Assembly (NCBI GenBank): GCA_030374805.1
Contig: JARGSG010000053.1
Coordinates: 124,001-188,000, forward strand
Reading direction: 5' to 3'
DNA length: 64,000 bases
Origin: Gracilaria gracilis
Lineage: Eukaryota > Rhodophyta > Florideophyceae > Gracilariales > Gracilariaceae
In this document: positions 53,185-62,984 of the stretch, in pieces
Position numbering within the stretch: position 1 is the stretch's first letter
Layout: every line of letters begins with the position of its first letter
Program-made: the position numbers and the translations under genes
The notes under the pieces: model-generated
What the model was told of the DNA's origin: nothing
What the model saw: only the letters and a program-made list of their open reading frames with translations
Databases searched by the model: none

Positions 53185-53255
53185 GTAACCACAGCCTAGT
53201 GGATAAGATATCCAACGTGAGCAAACCCAACTTGAGTTCAAACCTCGCTGAGTTC
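53185..53255 (+). other. tRNA-like segment with A and B boxes (SINE head or tRNA relic)
   Basis: CAGCCTAGTGGATAAG at 53192 resembles the A box and D arm of tRNA-Arg-type genes, and GAGTTCAAACC at 53234 is a B box about 42 bases later, the usual spacing. The T arm keeps four of five pairs, the acceptor stem only about four of seven. It lies in the untranslated part of the piggyBac-like element. A functional tRNA is unlikely; a SINE fragment or pol III remnant is possible. Confidence 0.35.
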
Positions 53256-53597
53256 AAACTCAAAAAACTCCTTACGGAGCTCGACTAATTCTAGTAATAT
53301 TTTTACACTAAGAACGTTTTATACCCCCACTTGAACAACAGACAGAACAAGGTGACATATGTTAAAGGGGCAGCTTCGTCAAAGTGTGAACATTATCTGG
53401 CATGTTCTATAACGCGGATTGAATTAGTAGGGAGCATAAGGCTTATTAATTCTTGTTGATAATGTGGTTCTTTATGTGTTTTTATTCAATATCGGTGCTT
53501 GTTTACTTATATTTTGACGTTCTTGTTGACAACAAATGTGCTTCTATTACTTCTTAACACCGTGACGTAACTCAATATGGTTCTTAAAGCAGTCCCT

Positions 53598-55781
53598 TCA
53601 GGTACCAGTGTGATATAAATACATTTCACATTTCAAAGATGTGCAGCATTCAGAACATAAAAACTTAGACTTCATGTTTCCTTTGCACACTTTGCATCGT
53701 ACTTGATATGAAGACTTCGTAATCATTCCATCCTTAGTTTTTCTCTTGCGATTAGTCTGCATAAGATGCACACCAGTTCCTGCAGGTTTCGGAATAACTT
53801 CTTCTATTTCCATTTGTTCTTCATCTCGAGTCATCAAAGCGGTCCGGTCCAACGTATTAGAGATAAGCTCTTCAGCCAGCTTCGAATAAAAGTTATATGG
53901 AGATAATAAATTTCGCATACCATTACCGGCTTTGAATAGCATCCACGCATCAACCATACAAATGGATAATAAAGATGAATTCACACGGAACGATCAATCC
54001 TTGACCTCGATTTTCTTCTCCAGTTTTAGGTCATCTTGGTGGAATCTTTTGTGTCTGTCAATCACTGAACAGGTTTTGTAGAATTCCTCACAAACCTGTG
54101 GTATCGGTACTTCAAGCTCAACTTTTCTTGAAACATTTCGCTGTCGTCTCCATCTTTGTCGGATGATTGTGTTTCCAGGGTTCACAGTGTTGCATGTTGA
54201 TATAATATACCTTCTTTCTCTATCGAACCACATTACCGCCATTAGATCCGTATTCAAACCGTTCCTCTTCGAAACCATTGAAACGAAATCTCCACGATTC
54301 TCTGAAGTCTTGTTTGATAAATGCTTCATAGAACATTGACGAGTTGCATTCTTGATAACCCAAGTAAAACACAGTCCTTTTTCCAAAAGTGCATTAGCTG
54401 TTTTCACAGATACAAAAAAAGAATTTGCACAAACATGGCGTTCAGACCCATACTACTGCTAAACTAATCGAAGTAAAATAGCAGTTCCATGAGTATGCTC
54501 TGTATCAAAATCTTGATCAGGGGCTTAAGATCCCGTATTGAGCTCAATGCTTAGCATGATACCACTTCTTCCGCAGCAAAAGGTTTTCATTTCCAAACCA
54601 TTTTCTGGTTTTCGATCCAGCGCGGTATAATGCGGGAGCCCTACACCCAAGACCATACCAGCGTGACATACTCTCATCGACGCATAATGCATGTGAAGGT
54701 GTCACAAAAGAACGGAGGTGATCATTGATGACTTTCACGAAATCAGTGATCAAATTCTAGGGAGCCGTGCCATAATTCTTTTGAGCAGCGCTACCACTGA
54801 AACAAATACAACGCCTTAGATTATCAAACCCATTTTGTTAAATTGCTTCACCGATCACAGGCTGAGACATATATATCTCGATGCTGGTTTTGATCCCAAA
54901 GATCTCTTCTGTTGAAAAACCCGAGCCTGCTTATTAAAAACATTTCGCCAAAAAAACTTTAAAAGCGCTCCCCTACTCGCGGAAATCGTGCCACCGTTTT
55001 CAGAATTCTTGTTTGTCTTCCTCAAATTAGTTTTCAGATGGCCAATAAGAAACATCCATAGAAAATAGTCAATAAATATCATTGTAATCGAGAAATAAAC
55101 TAGGGAGATAAAATCTCCGGCTTGGCAAGTAACCTTCTATGGCTGGGATTACATGCATCTATTGATAGGTCTACAAATTTTCTCCGTATTCTAGAAAAGA
55201 TCATGCACAGTCACTGACTGATCGAAAAGGGTTGCTGGGAATACTGATTCTGCAGATTGCTCAATTTGCACTTTTGTTTCTTTATTCGCCCGATTGTCAA
55301 TATTCTTGGCCGTTATCGTTTGTAAAACTGATTTGTTAACACTTGTAGTTTTTGAACTTTTAAAGATACCATAAAGAACCTTTTTGCTGCAAAGAGGAAT
55401 AGTGCACTTTTTTTGGTGGTTTGAGAGGGTAAATAGAATAGAGAAAAATTTGCCGTTTTGTTCGTTCGGAAGTCGAATGTCAATTTTTTTCATTTCTGCA
55501 GAAACAGTTTTTTGACTTCCAAAAAGATAAAAAGAAGTTTGTGCTTTGCGATTCATACACTTCAAGGCGGTGACTACTGTGGACTTTGTTCCCTGCTGTA
55601 CGACGAGCGTCTGTTGACGGGGCCATTGTATAAAGATTGTGTTGACGTTTGTGAAAAAATGCTCTAGCCCGAGCGTCTGTTGACGGGGCCATTGTATACA
55701 GATTGTGTTGACGTTTGTGAAAGAATGCTCTAGCCTGGTTGCTGTGCACATGTGATAGGCGACTTTGGTTGACGCCATCAA
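53598..55781 (-). pseudogene. PiggyBac-family transposase, fragmented
   Basis: Runs on the minus strand from ATG 55781 to 53598. The N-terminal 196 codons are unstructured and carry a 22-residue tandem duplication. VDESMSRWYG (first Asp, DESM type) is near 54660. Near 54440 the second box reads ANSFFVSVKTANALLEKG, where relatives have ADS, so the Asp is Asn. WFDRERRYIISTCNTVNPG and SVIDRHKRFHQDDL follow to 53994, and a zinc-ribbon-like C-terminus (CKVCKG, CSECC, LKCEMYLYH) lies at 53598-53984. At least four frame breaks. This branch differs from the copies at 6.2 and 44.1 kb. Confidence 0.78.
55605..55736. repeat. 66-bp tandem duplication
   Basis: Two copies of GAGCGTCTGTTGACGGGGCC and the following bases, period 66, with about four differences. 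In the transposase frame it repeats 22 residues (EH.FTNVNTI.IQWPRQQTL). Confidence 0.9.
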
Positions 55782-55862
55782 AGGGGAGACAACGGAGATG
55801 AGGACAAAGTGTTTTTTTTCAAAAAGTGAAAACTTTTACTAAAAATTTATGTGAGTGAAAAC

Positions 55863-55900
55863 TGACCTCATATGAGGTCATTTGTCCTCATATGAGGTCA
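55863..55900. repeat. Right subterminal palindrome pair
   Basis: TGACCTCATATGAGGTCA at 55863-55880 and TCCTCATATGAGGTCA at 55885-55900, mirror of the left pair. Confidence 0.88.
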
Positions 55901-56081
55901 GTTGTCAAATAGACACTCTAGTGTTCTTCTCCAGTCTGCTCCACGCCATTCTCCCGAGCATGCGCAGCTCTTTCCTCGCCCGTACTGTCTCACTCTTCCT
56001 CTTTCCACAAACTCATCGCCAACGCAACCTTGCCTACACTTTCATCTCGAGTCTGTAGCCAATCGCAGACGCCCACTCTCC

Positions 56082-56138
56082 ATGCATGTCTTCAAAAACA
56101 ACTTCGGCGCAGACGCCGTCATTCGACATCTTCCTTAG
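56082..56138 (+). promoter_or_regulatory. Overlapping upstream ORF at the receptor start
   Basis: ATGCATG at 56082 supplies two starts. The first ATG opens an 18-codon frame that ends with TAG at 56138, in a register different from the receptor ATG at 56086. Ribosomes starting at the first ATG would miss the receptor, so the pair could lower or gate its translation. Confidence 0.45.
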
Positions 56139-59100
56139 CCATGCCGGGGAAGACAAGGAAACCATCGCCCGTCCACTGTGTAAACGACTTCGCGAACATG
56201 GCATCTCTGTCTTCTTCGACGTCGAGTCCTTCCTCCTCGGCGACGATTGCCCAAAAGTTATGGACCAAGCCATGCAAACAGCCCCTGTCGGCGTCTTCAT
56301 CATGAGTCCTGAATTTGTTGCAAAGGAGTGGCCCATACGCGAGCTTATTACCTTCGTCAAACGTTTGGACCACGCTGAAGCCTCCAAACAGACGCCTCCG
56401 TTGCTTATCCCTGTCTTCTACCGTCTTGAAACGCGCGACTGCCGCAACCCAGCCATCTTCGATACCTACAGCAGCCTTTTTCTTCAGCATGGGCTCTTCA
56501 AGCGTGCCATGGATGGTACAGTTCTCTTCCAAGATGTTTCGCATGCATTGCACACAGCCGCTACAGTGTGGAGCATCGAAAATGACCTCGGGGCATCTAA
56601 CCTCGACCGTCCGCACATGGCCTGTACAAGAAAAAGTTTCATTCACCTGATACAGAACAGAATCTTAGAACGCCTTCGAAAGGAGAGACCTAAATTGGCT
56701 TATAAATGCCGTCCACTGGAGGATGCTCAACCCCCTCACCAAGATGAGTACATGAGGTGTAACATGGTGCCATCAAACCCTCCCAGACTAACCCTGGACT
56801 ATGATTCAAACACAACATGTGAAGGCCGGCTGAAAGCCGCAGTATTAGGCGACAGCACCAGCCAAATAGTTGCGGTCATAGCTTCTGGAAAAGGCGGAGT
56901 TGGCAAAACTTGCGCTCTACGAGGACTAGCTAAAGACGTCCAAATCAAAGAGGCGTTTCCCGGAGGTATATTGTACATTCAACTTGGAAATGATGCTAGA
57001 ACGTCGGATTTAGTGAAAGGAATCGCCAAGATGGTTGATCGCACTGGAGGTTTGAATGCAAAAAAAGAGATTCAGGCAGCTGAAACTGTTCAAGAAGCGT
57101 CTGAAAAGGCTTCAAAGTGGTTTGACTCACGCGTATGCTTGTTTCTGATTGATGATATATGGAAATTGCATGGGATTGACTCAAATGTATTTCCAGCTCT
57201 TGGGCTGATGATGAACGAGAGGAGTAGAATGGTGTACACAACCCGAGACCAGCATTTTTTGAGGCGCGCTGACGAAGTAATTGAGTTCAAAGAAAGGGAA
57301 GCGTTGGGTGATCTGTCACGTCAAATGTTGCGGACGCACGCTGGCATAGAGGAAGATACCGTGCTTAGTCCCAAGAATGAAAAATGCCTCAAATATTTCC
57401 TCACCTTGTGCCAGGGACTTCCACTTGGGTTCGGCATTGTGGGCGGAACTGTATGGGACTATTCACGTCAGTGCCCGAACGAGCAAGACGCGTTGTCAGA
57501 GTTTTATTCAGAAGTATCGTCCAATGAGAAGAAAAACTGGATGGATGCAAAAGCGGACGATTATGGCAGACTATCAAACATTGTCGACCTATCTCTTCAA
57601 GTTCTGGAAAAGCGAAATGTGGATGTGAACTATGAGCGTAGATTTCGCGCTTTATGTGTTCTCCAGAAACAGCAATCCGTACCGGCACAGATGCTCCAAA
57701 AGCTATGGGACTTGGATACGTTGCGAAGCACCATAAATGTCGTGGAGTCGTTTGCGAATGTGTCAGTTGTACAGATGACGAGAAAGGATGGCTTCGTTTT
57801 TGTTCAACTGCATGATTTGGTGCTGGAGATCGCTGTCCGGAAAGCTTCAGGGGAAACACGGGGGTTCTTTCAACAACTCGTTCGCAACTACATTTCATCT
57901 AATCCGAAGACCAAGGGAGATGGTGGGTTGACCTCAGTGAGGATAAATGCAGACAAGAATGGTCAACTTGAGAATGCTGGGAACCATATTTCGGCTCGCA
58001 AGAGATCGCAGGGAGAGGCGTTGTGTGGAAACCAGACAGACAAACGCTTTCGATATGGCGAAAGTACTACAGCTAAAACTGGTATGTTGATTGAACAGCC
58101 ACAAGGCTGTTTTCAACGAGACACCACCGAGGAGCAACTGGCACAGACATTGGAATCACAACTCAAAACACAAAGAGGGGTCGAGGAAGGAGTCGTAGTC
58201 GGTGCCACCGAGAAAGCTACAAGTTTGGCGTTCTGCCATGCGTGGTGGGATACTGAAGATGATGGTTACATTTACAAGAACGTATGCAGACTACTGAGAC
58301 GAGCAGGATTTGTCGAAGAGTTGCTATGGCTCCTGTCACAGCCGCAATGGGTTGTGAAGCGACTGGTAGAAGGTGGGATCTTTGATGTAGAACAGGACCT
58401 GAAGCATGGAGAAGCGAAGGGCGACAATGCCTCCTCCCAACATGCAGATCGCAATCAGCATTTGAAGATGATCTGTGTCGCTGCGGGTATGAGTGCGTCA
58501 TTTGTCACTCAAAACCCTCGTGAGGTTTGGTTTCAGCTACACGGACGCTTACTGTGGCACGCAACGCGAAGCGAGCGGACGAGGGATTTTGTAGAGAGAA
58601 TGGAAATGTGTGCACCGAAACCATGGCTCAAAGCATCAATGGGGTTCTTGCTACAGGCGGGGTGCGGTGCGAAAGAAGTTGTCAGCGGCCCAGGTCGAGT
58701 GCTGTGTAGTCGTGTCGAGGGCGACAAAATCTGGATTCTGTGGAACGGTGTTGATGGGCTGCACGTGGGTAGGTACGACCAAACAAACAATCGACACGAA
58801 TATGTAGTACTTGCGAGGGAAGAAGGGATGGGAGATGTTCAACATGCCTCGTTTCTACCCGACCAGCGCAGCATTGTGACAAACCACGAAGACGGAAGTA
58901 TTCGTGTGTGGAACAGGCGGACAGGGTATGGCTCCCAAGTGATTTCCCATGAATGCAAGAATCATAAATACTACATCAGGTTCCACGCAGAAGGAGCTCG
59001 AGTTGCCTGCACGGGAAGTGATCATTCCATTCAATTGTGGGATTCGTTGAGCGGAAAACCAGTCGGGCGGCCGCTCCGAGGTCACACAGATGCGGTATTT

Positions 59101-60300
59101 TGCGCGGCAGAGAGCCCTGACGGCACTCGCATCGTGTCAGGGTCGTACGACAACACGATACGTGTGTGGGACGCGGAAAGTGGCAACGCCATCGGAGAGC
59201 CGCTCCGAGGCCATGCTGATGCGGTGGTGTGCGTGGAAGTGAGCGCAGACGGCACTCGAATCGTTTCGGGGTCGCGCGACCATACGGTGCGCGTGTGGGA
59301 CGCTCAAAGGGGCACCGCCGTCGGGGAGCCGTTCCAAGGCCACACAGACGCGGTGTGGCGCGTGGCAGTGAGCAAGGATGGCGCTCGCATTGTATCAGGG
59401 TCGGTCGACATGACGGTGCGCGTGTGGGACGCGCAAAGTGGGAACGCCATCGGACAGCCCCTCCGAGGTCACACACGCGAGGTATTGTGCTTGAAAGTGA
59501 GCGAGGACGGCACTCGCATCGTGTCGGGGTCGGCGGACCGCACGTTAATCGTTTGGGACGTGCAAAGTGGTAACGCTGTCGGGCAGCCGCTCCAAGGTCA
59601 CACAGATGAGGTGTGGTGCGCGGCAGCGAGCCCCGACGGCACTCGCATAGTTTCAGGGTCGGGCGACAACACGGTGCGTGTGTGGGACGCGGAGAGTGGC
59701 AACGCTGTCGGACAGCCGCTTCGAGGCCACACAGAACCGGTGTGGTGCGTGGCAATGAGCACGGACCGCACTCGAATCGTTTCAGGGTCCTGTGATGGAA
59801 CGGTGCGCGTGTGGGACGCGCAAAGTTGCAACGCCGTCGGACAGCCGCTCCGTGGTCACGAGGACACGGTGACGTGCGTGGCATTGAGCGAGGACGGCAC
59901 TCGCATTGTCTCAGGGTCGGAAGATAGGACGGTGCGTGTATGGGACGCGCGAAGTGGGAACGCCGTCGGACAGCCGCTTCGAGGCCACAAAGATCGGTTG
60001 GAGTTCGTGGAAGTGAGCGCCGACGGCACTCGTGTTGTGTCGGAAGATGATTATGATATACGGTATTGGATGTGGGACGCAGGTGGCGGAGCATGGTCGG
60101 ATCCAGGGGGGCAAGTTATCCCCGAGGGGCTGACGAGGTCGTCGGGAAATTATTGGCACCAACTCATAAGGACAATACGCATCGTTATCGACGACGCTTC
60201 TCAGGTTGTCCTTGGCACTTGCGAACGCCCTGTCCATAATTTTGACGGCGGTGATGTTTACTTTGATCATATGTTTGCATCTTGCCGTATAGTGCGGTAA
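56086..60300 (+). CDS. TIR/NB-ARC/WD40 receptor (NLR-type immune sensor)
   Basis: 1404 codons, one exon. TIR domain at residues 12-150: [26 protein letters not shown], and [10 protein letters not shown] with Glu86 at the NADase position. NB-ARC at about 245-590: P-loop GKGGVGKT (268-275), Walker B LFLIDDIW (352-359), YTTRD (384-388), GLPL (444-447) and LHD (575-577) at the MHD place. A helical region with APAF1-like character ([21 protein letters not shown]) spans roughly 735-800. From about 930 two degenerate WD units precede eight 43-residue WD40 repeats (from 999), most of which read [46 protein letters not shown]. By family knowledge, ligand binding by the propeller would drive nucleotide-dependent oligomerisation and TIR NAD cleavage in the cytosol; ligand and output here are unknown. 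The left neighbour is a piggyBac-like element ending 165 bp upstream. Confidence 0.9.
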   Translation: MSSKTTSAQTPSFDIFLSHAGEDKETIARPLCKRLREHGISVFFDVESFLLGDDCPKVMDQAMQTAPVGVFIMSPEFVAKEWPIRELITFVKRLDHAEASKQTPPLLIPVFYRLETRDCRNPAIFDTYSSLFLQHGLFKRAMDGTVLFQDVSHALHTAATVWSIENDLGASNLDRPHMACTRKSFIHLIQNRILERLRKERPKLAYKCRPLEDAQPPHQDEYMRCNMVPSNPPRLTLDYDSNTTCEGRLKAAVLGDSTSQIVAVIASGKGGVGKTCALRGLAKDVQIKEAFPGGILYIQLGNDARTSDLVKGIAKMVDRTGGLNAKKEIQAAETVQEASEKASKWFDSRVCLFLIDDIWKLHGIDSNVFPALGLMMNERSRMVYTTRDQHFLRRADEVIEFKEREALGDLSRQMLRTHAGIEEDTVLSPKNEKCLKYFLTLCQGLPLGFGIVGGTVWDYSRQCPNEQDALSEFYSEVSSNEKKNWMDAKADDYGRLSNIVDLSLQVLEKRNVDVNYERRFRALCVLQKQQSVPAQMLQKLWDLDTLRSTINVVESFANVSVVQMTRKDGFVFVQLHDLVLEIAVRKASGETRGFFQQLVRNYISSNPKTKGDGGLTSVRINADKNGQLENAGNHISARKRSQGEALCGNQTDKRFRYGESTTAKTGMLIEQPQGCFQRDTTEEQLAQTLESQLKTQRGVEEGVVVGATEKATSLAFCHAWWDTEDDGYIYKNVCRLLRRAGFVEELLWLLSQPQWVVKRLVEGGIFDVEQDLKHGEAKGDNASSQHADRNQHLKMICVAAGMSASFVTQNPREVWFQLHGRLLWHATRSERTRDFVERMEMCAPKPWLKASMGFLLQAGCGAKEVVSGPGRVLCSRVEGDKIWILWNGVDGLHVGRYDQTNNRHEYVVLAREEGMGDVQHASFLPDQRSIVTNHEDGSIRVWNRRTGYGSQVISHECKNHKYYIRFHAEGARVACTGSDHSIQLWDSLSGKPVGRPLRGHTDAVFCAAESPDGTRIVSGSYDNTIRVWDAESGNAIGEPLRGHADAVVCVEVSADGTRIVSGSRDHTVRVWDAQRGTAVGEPFQGHTDAVWRVAVSKDGARIVSGSVDMTVRVWDAQSGNAIGQPLRGHTREVLCLKVSEDGTRIVSGSADRTLIVWDVQSGNAVGQPLQGHTDEVWCAAASPDGTRIVSGSGDNTVRVWDAESGNAVGQPLRGHTEPVWCVAMSTDRTRIVSGSCDGTVRVWDAQSCNAVGQPLRGHEDTVTCVALSEDGTRIVSGSEDRTVRVWDARSGNAVGQPLRGHKDRLEFVEVSADGTRVVSEDDYDIRYWMWDAGGGAWSDPGGQVIPEGLTRSSGNYWHQLIRTIRIVIDDASQVVLGTCERPVHNFDGGDVYFDHMFASCRIVR
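59080..60075 (+). repeat. 129-bp tandem repeats encoding WD40 blades
   Basis: GGTCAC/GGCCAC starts recur at 59080, 59209, 59338, 59467, 59596, 59725, 59854 and 59983, an exact 129-bp period. Units 1-7 are very similar at DNA level; unit 8 is diverged ([14 protein letters not shown]). Variable codons fall mainly after GHxD and around the S-x-D-x-T turn, positions that face the top or side of the propeller. Confidence 0.92.
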
Positions 60301-61590
60301 TTATTACCATGGATGATAGCAGCTGGGCTGCCGGTGTTCCTTAACCTTTATAGACGATATGACGTGATTTGTCGCTTGTATTCCCAACCAAAGGCCTTGT
60401 CGCTGTGGCGAGATGGGGAAGTCGGTTCATGACAGTTCGCGAACGCACAAGAGAAACTGAGTCCGTTAACGTTCAAAAGTTTGCAGGTTTGTTCGATCCG
60501 CCATAAACTAACGCGCGCCCTACACAACACACAGTGAGTGGGCGGCAATATGCGACGCACCTCGTGCCATTAGCACCAAGCAGTGGCCATGTTGAACGAG
60601 CGACCCCCAAAAGAACAACGGCACGACGACACGTCGAGAACGACTTTGGAACAAAGCAGGGATGAAGAGGCCGGCGAGATGACACTGTGCTTCACACAAG
60701 CTTCAAAGCCAAATGTGCGCATGGTCTCCAAACGTGTTGTGTGCGCAAAGGTTGGTATAGAGATGCAAGTCGATGGCGAACACAGATGAGGGTACAGCTC
60801 GAAAAGTGCGGCCAAATGGCGAAGCGATTGAGTGCGTGGATCACGACAGACAAAAGTGGAATTGCGTCAATGGCGAGCGGCAGCACTACAAAGGGGAACC
60901 GGATCCAGGAATGAGCTTGCAAGTGTTAGTAGCGTGGAGGAATGTACCGCTCCGTAAAGCAGTCCGCAGCTGTACGTAAAGCAACCGTTCGTGTACGTGG
61001 ACGAGTCATTAAGGTACGAAGACGGTTGGGCACAGTCGGTGCGAGCTCTCGAGAGCGACCGGTGGAATGAGTGGCAGGTGGATCAGCAGAAGCACAGTGG
61101 TGCTCGCTGTTGGTGGGGAAAGCGCCAACAAAGATTGCGCGATCGGATCGACATTGAACGGCCATGGGGCTCCAAGAGCCAAAATAGGTGGCGATCGAAG
61201 TGTTTTGGTTGTGCGACTCGCAAGTTGCGCATGGTAGATGTGCATCATGATGCTCCGGCAGGCGGTGTTGAGCGGGTTACGAGGTCATCACAGGCCGCAA
61301 AGTTCACACTCTTATCTCATACGGCCAGCACCTGTGGCACTCGGAAATGGCTCCGCCGCACAACGTTGAGCCGCTAGACGTGCCACAGCTTTGAAACACG
61401 CACGCTCGACGCCGTTGACCGCGGCCACGATTGGCAACGGCGGCGGACTTCTACAAACCAACCGCTCACGCGTCGCCAGTTCGACTTTGGTATGGACTCC
61501 ATAGCGGCTATGGACTCCATCATGGAGTATGCATTAAGAAAATGCCAAAATGAATTGCGCGGCACAGTGGGAGCCCGCCGGCGGTCAACC
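60301..61590. other. Downstream region with degraded frames
   Basis: Open plus-strand frames at 60583-60789, 60773-60979 and 60991-61377 overlap in different registers and might be parts of one decayed gene, but no domain is recognisable. Two in-frame ATGs of the methyltransferase lie at 61492 and 61510 in a repeated ATGGACTCCAT context. Confidence 0.4.
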
Positions 61591-62346
61591 ATGCGCCTTG
61601 TACGATCGACCTCGTTCGCTCTGAGCTCGCTCGCTTCACTTTGCCATCATCAATGCAGTTCCATTAGCGGTGCCGTCACCCTCGTTAACGGCGCATCGAT
61701 TCGTTACTCAATCCCGCGACAACGTCGAGCGCAAGCACAGCGCACGCCCCGCAGCACAACCGCCGCCATGGAGTTCTACAACGCCAAGGAGAACGTGGAC
61801 TTGTACGAGAGCATGGTGAAGGACTACGACGCGTCGCCCATGCTGACGCGCTTCAGCGCGCACGTCGAAGCCGGCGCGCGCGTGCTAGAGCTGGGCGTGG
61901 GCCCCGGGCTGGACCACGACGCGCTACGCGCGTCGTACCGCATGGCGGGCGTCGACATCTCCGACGAGTTTGTGCGCCGCTACCGCGCGCGCCACGCGCC
62001 CGGCGATGTCGACGTGCGCGTGGCGGACGCCGTAACGCTGGCGCCGTTCGAAGCCGCGCAGTTCGACGCCGTGTTCTCCAACAAGGTGCTGCACCACCTC
62101 AGCGAAGAAGACCTGGTGCGCTCGCTGAGCCGTCAGGCGGTGCTGCTGCGCGCCGGCGGCGTGCTGTTTCACACGCTGTGGCGCGGCGATAAGGAGGAGT
62201 TCATTCACGGGATGCGCTTCCGTTACTACACGCCGCAGCGCTTCGAGGCGCTGCTGCCGGCGCCGCTGCAGCTCCGCTGCTGTGAGACGTACAAGGAGAT
62301 GGAGACAGACGATTCGTTCGTCGCCGTGGTGCACAAGCCGCCGTGA
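61591..62346 (+). CDS. Class I SAM-dependent methyltransferase with organelle-type leader
   Basis: 251 codons from ATG 61591. Residues 1-59 hold no Asp or Glu and are rich in Ser, Arg and Ala (MRLVRSTSFALSSLASL), a plausible plastid or mitochondrial transit peptide. A second ATG at 61768 sits in GCCGCCATGG, an ideal Kozak context, and starts the compact enzyme MEFYNAKENVDLYE. Motif I is VLELGVGPGLDHD, the acidic end of beta 2 is GVDIS, motif II is FDAVFSNKVLHHLSE, and post-motif LLRAGGVLFHTLW follows; RYYTPQRFEALL is the typical tail of methyltransferase type 11/25 members. GC content rises sharply at the second ATG. Substrate unknown. The upstream ATG at 61492 is possible but adds acidic residues. 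Confidence 0.8.
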   Translation: MRLVRSTSFALSSLASLCHHQCSSISGAVTLVNGASIRYSIPRQRRAQAQRTPRSTTAAMEFYNAKENVDLYESMVKDYDASPMLTRFSAHVEAGARVLELGVGPGLDHDALRASYRMAGVDISDEFVRRYRARHAPGDVDVRVADAVTLAPFEAAQFDAVFSNKVLHHLSEEDLVRSLSRQAVLLRAGGVLFHTLWRGDKEEFIHGMRFRYYTPQRFEALLPAPLQLRCCETYKEMETDDSFVAVVHKPP

Positions 62347-62376
62347 AGCGCAGCGCTCAGTGACGCTCACCACAGA

Positions 62377-62742
62377 CTAAACATCACACAGCTGCTTCAC
62401 AATGGCATCCTTGAGCTGAGCCGCGGCGTTAGTCACTCCACAACTGGTGCACAATGCATCTCGAAGCGACTGCGGAAGCTCATACTCGCACCACTGGTGC
62501 CAGCACCAAGTCCTTTCCCTCGCAAATTCGGGAGCGTTCACAGCCCCGGTTCCCATGTCGTTCACGTTGCGCGGCCAGCCGCGATATCCGCTGTTTCCAA
62601 CTGTAGCTAGACCGGGCTTGGTGGATGGGTGCAACGCAGTACATCTCCGAATCCGTGATACGAGACGCGCGCCCACAAGAGAAGTGCAACTACGTTGCGG
62701 AGGAAGGTAAGTGCTTTTCGAACACGCTGTGTTCAACAACAA
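62377..62742 (-). CDS. Hypothetical protein
   Basis: 121 codons on the minus strand, convergent with the methyltransferase and 30 bases from its stop. The C-terminal half looks protein-like (FARERTWCWHQWCEYELPQSLRDALCTSCGVTNAAAQLKDAIVKQL), with four cysteines, three tryptophans and an amphipathic helix at the end. The N-terminal half overlaps the segment shared with 31.25-31.35 kb. No family recognised. The start may be wrong because a splice-site-like GGTAAGTG lies within the shared segment. Confidence 0.35.
   Translation of the reverse strand: MLLNTACSKSTYLPPQRSCTSLVGARLVSRIRRCTALHPSTKPGLATVGNSGYRGWPRNVNDMGTGAVNAPEFARERTWCWHQWCEYELPQSLRDALCTSCGVTNAAAQLKDAIVKQLCDV
62630..62713. repeat. Dispersed segment shared with 31248-31347
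   Basis: TGCAACGCAGTACATCTCCG and onward through AATCCGTGATACGAGAC, then CGTTGCGGAGGAAGGTAAGTG, matching the first locus. Confidence 0.5.
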
Positions 62743-62984
62743 GCTGGTCGTCGTCGCGGTGAATGGGCGCGAGTTGAGTGTGGCGGAGCATTGCGATGGT
62801 GCGCAGCCCGGACGGCGAGTGCGGCGGCTCCATCAATCATGACCGTCATTCATATCACTACTCCGGTCGTGTCCACGCTTGCCACGTGCTCAACTCATAA
62901 ACTTTCAAATATAAATTTTACATCCGCGTCCACGCATTTACAGCGATTCCACATGTATCGCACGTGTACGACTTGTACATTTCT

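Larger units (their letters stand above)
52993..55921 (-). mobile_element. PiggyBac-like element with palindromic termini
   Basis: Both ends carry the same inverted block: an outer CTAGTGTCTAT-type end, then two palindromes of the TGACCTCATATGAGGTCA kind. Left: 52993-53055, right: 55863-55921, in mirror orientation. The transposase on the minus strand is piggyBac. No intact TTAA flanks the ends (the nearest is at 52966), so either the target duplication has decayed or this lineage ends differently. About 2.9 kb. Confidence 0.75.

Noticed and set aside
53016-55900. TGACCT/AGGTCA palindromes as nuclear-receptor response elements
   Set aside because: They sit symmetrically at transposon ends, and nuclear receptors are not expected in such an organism. 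A transposase-binding role is simpler.
53016-55900. Palindromes or the 66-bp repeat as a CRISPR-like array
   Set aside because: Only two units each, no regular unique spacers, eukaryotic context, and explained by transposon ends and a tandem duplication.
59000-60094. Long minus-strand frame (372 codons) opposite the WD40 array
   Set aside because: A shadow of the repetitive GC-rich coding strand; it repeats with the same 129-bp period and has no domain.
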